Below are positions 62,800-64,000 of a DNA stretch of 64,000 nt, piece after piece. Below the pieces are notes generated by a model that was not told where the DNA came from, searched no databases, and saw only the letters and a list, made by a program, of their open reading frames with translations. The translations under genes and the position numbers were made by a program. Each line of letters opens with the position of its first letter. The first letter of the stretch is position 1. This DNA comes from Thuidium tamariscinum. Its lineage: Eukaryota; Streptophyta; Bryopsida; Hypnales; Thuidiaceae. The stretch is taken from assembly GCA_947034885.2 (NCBI GenBank), contig OX344749.2, positions 42,003,682 to 42,067,681 on the forward strand. The letters are read 5' to 3'.

Positions 62800-63180
62800 C
62801 TGGCTGAATTTGGCTGGTCAGTTTTGTTTTTTTCCTCCCTTGCATTGGAATCCAGAGGAGGCTAAATCATGAAGTGCAACCAAGAGGGTAAAACTTGTGT
62901 TCTCCAGGGATAAAAGTAAAAAAAAAGAAGCCCTGAACTCTGTGCCGTTTTTGACCTCTTTCACAGAATTTGGGGTCTCTGATTGCAAAAATGAAATCAG
63001 ACGGAATTTGCAAATTTTACCATGCATGGGAAATGAAAAATTTCAGCATTTTCCTGGGTAAATGCAGCCCACTTTGCATGAGACAGGTTTTACCTTAGTG
63101 GCCTCCCCCCGTGAAATTTCGTTTCATCTGTGTAAAAAAAGAAAAAGAAAAAGAAGCCAGGCAGACACTTTAGCCTGAGC
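62800..63180 (+). repeat. Copy of the second dispersed repeat family
   Basis: It contains CCAGGGATAAAAGTAAAAAA (62907), GGGGTCTCTGATTGCAAAAA (62971) and TGCAAATTTTACCATGCATG. It ends with GTGAAATTTCGTTTCATCTG then an A-rich GAAAAAG tail (63111-63150). The same parts appear in the same order at about 31 kb and, reversed, at about 32.3 and 53.4 kb. Confidence 0.5.
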
Positions 63181-63336
63181 TCAGTACGGTAAGTCCCCCA
63201 GTGTGGTTTGCAGGTACTGATTTGTAAGAAAAATGGTACTGCCCGCCCTGATCTGAATGCCTCCCAATGGGATCAAGACATTTCATTTCTAGCCTACCTT
63301 ACTTCCAGGGCTGACTTGACTCAACTTCCGTCAGCT

Positions 63337-63376
63337 GACGGACGGACGGAGCCAGCCAGCACTCCGTCCGTCCGTC
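63337..63376. repeat. Perfect 15-bp inverted repeat (GACGGACGGACGGAG hairpin)
   Basis: GACGGACGGACGGAG at 63337-63351 is perfectly complementary to CTCCGTCCGTCCGTC at 63362-63376, with a 10-base loop. It lies within a short GC-rich island (about 63300-63620) unlike its surroundings. There is no T-run after the hairpin. Confidence 0.85.
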
Positions 63377-64000
63377 TTTCCGGGATGGGTGCCCTGACTC
63401 CCCTGAGCCCTGTATGTCGGAGCTTGTACGCCACGTCACCCCCGGGCCCCGTGATGTGTACTCCACTTCTGACTTCCTTTCTCTCCCTAGGCCTAGGGTG
63501 CCACCTGGCTGGCTGACGGACCTCGTCTCTGGTTGGCTGCCGGACGGGACTCCCCCAGAGGCCGGCCCACACTGCCCACAGAGCGGAAGGGGGGCACCCT
63601 ACAAGCTGGTGGCTGCCTAGCTCTGCCTCCAAGCTCCATGTCGGTGTGAACACCTGGGGTTTAGTATTATTTTTATTTTTATAGAATTAACTTTACACGT
63701 AGCCTTTGTGGAAAGTCGTACTCCTTTGCTTGCCACTAGGGATTAAAAATTTTGTTTGGAAATTGGAGGTCTTGCAAATAGTGCTCGTGTTCTTATTTTT
63801 ATAAGCAAATAATTTATATGCAGTACCCAAAAGGATCATTTGACCATCGTAGTGAGCCTGCCATTCTTGAGAAATTAATCCTACAAGGACAAGATGGTTT
63901 GACCATGAAAATCATCCATTTGGATACAATGCAAATTATCTACTCTAGTGAAATCAAAAGTATTATTTAGAAGCCAACTATTGTACAAGGCTTCCCCTTT
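63377..64000. other. GC-rich patch then AT-rich sequence to the window end
   Basis: The patch to 63620 has open frames on both strands only because it is GC-rich. None has recognisable motifs. After 63650 I see nothing. Confidence 0.35.

Noticed and set aside
63208..63653. Overlapping frames in the GC-rich patch near the right end
   Set aside because: Frames are open on both strands at once and contain the hairpin; no recognisable protein feature.
1..64000. tRNA, rRNA or snRNA genes
   Set aside because: No cloverleaf with a convincing GGTTCGAATCC-type loop and no rRNA-like blocks were recognised by eye; a covariance-model scan would be decisive.

Overview
This is plant nuclear DNA: AT-rich, intron-bearing and made mostly of nested transposable elements. 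There are no operons, no ribosome-binding sites and no phage- or bacteria-like genes. The TNP2-type CACTA transposase and the style of the LINE reverse transcriptase fit a land plant, and by memory of protein style perhaps a seedless one (bryophyte, lycophyte or fern). That last step is inference. Only one intact host-type gene is visible: an intronless minus-strand gene for an 880-residue membrane-anchored, Ser/Pro/Arg-rich protein (25132-27774).

Layout. 1-21224 is the greater part of a large CACTA (En/Spm) transposon. Its right end, with subterminal repeats and a TAGTG terminus, lies at about 21081-21224; its left end is outside the window. It carries two divergent multi-exon genes: a minus-strand accessory gene (TNPA/Transposase_24 type with an unusual Arg-Ser-rich region) and a plus-strand TNP2-type transposase. 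Both are broken. The accessory gene has one in-frame stop. The transposase has three in-frame stops and two transposon insertions: a 484-bp element with a 10-bp target duplication and a 931-bp element with TTAA target sites. Conceptual removal of each insertion restores the transposase frame exactly, so the insertion boundaries are well supported.

21.2-24.95 kb holds a foldback structure with a small nested MITE, a 64-bp tandem duplication and an LTR-like sequence. The host gene and its GC-rich upstream region follow (25.1-29.0 kb), then a 25-bp minisatellite (29.3-29.5 kb) and a long AT-rich tract. 38.95-44.11 kb is a decayed LINE that hosts a 1.3-kb CACTA-like element and another TTAA element. 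From 44.1 kb to the end the DNA is repeats: a 512-bp tandem duplication, a four-unit array of about 1-kb repeats (54.3-59.1 kb) with TTAA and MULE-like insertions, and several copies of a second, undescribed dispersed family.

The most distinctive signal is a family of about 930-bp non-coding elements ending in CCCCTAAA...TTTAGGGG and flanked by TTAA. At least seven copies lie in this window, at all stages of decay. Target and ends are piggyBac-like, a superfamily I believe is rarely described in land plants.
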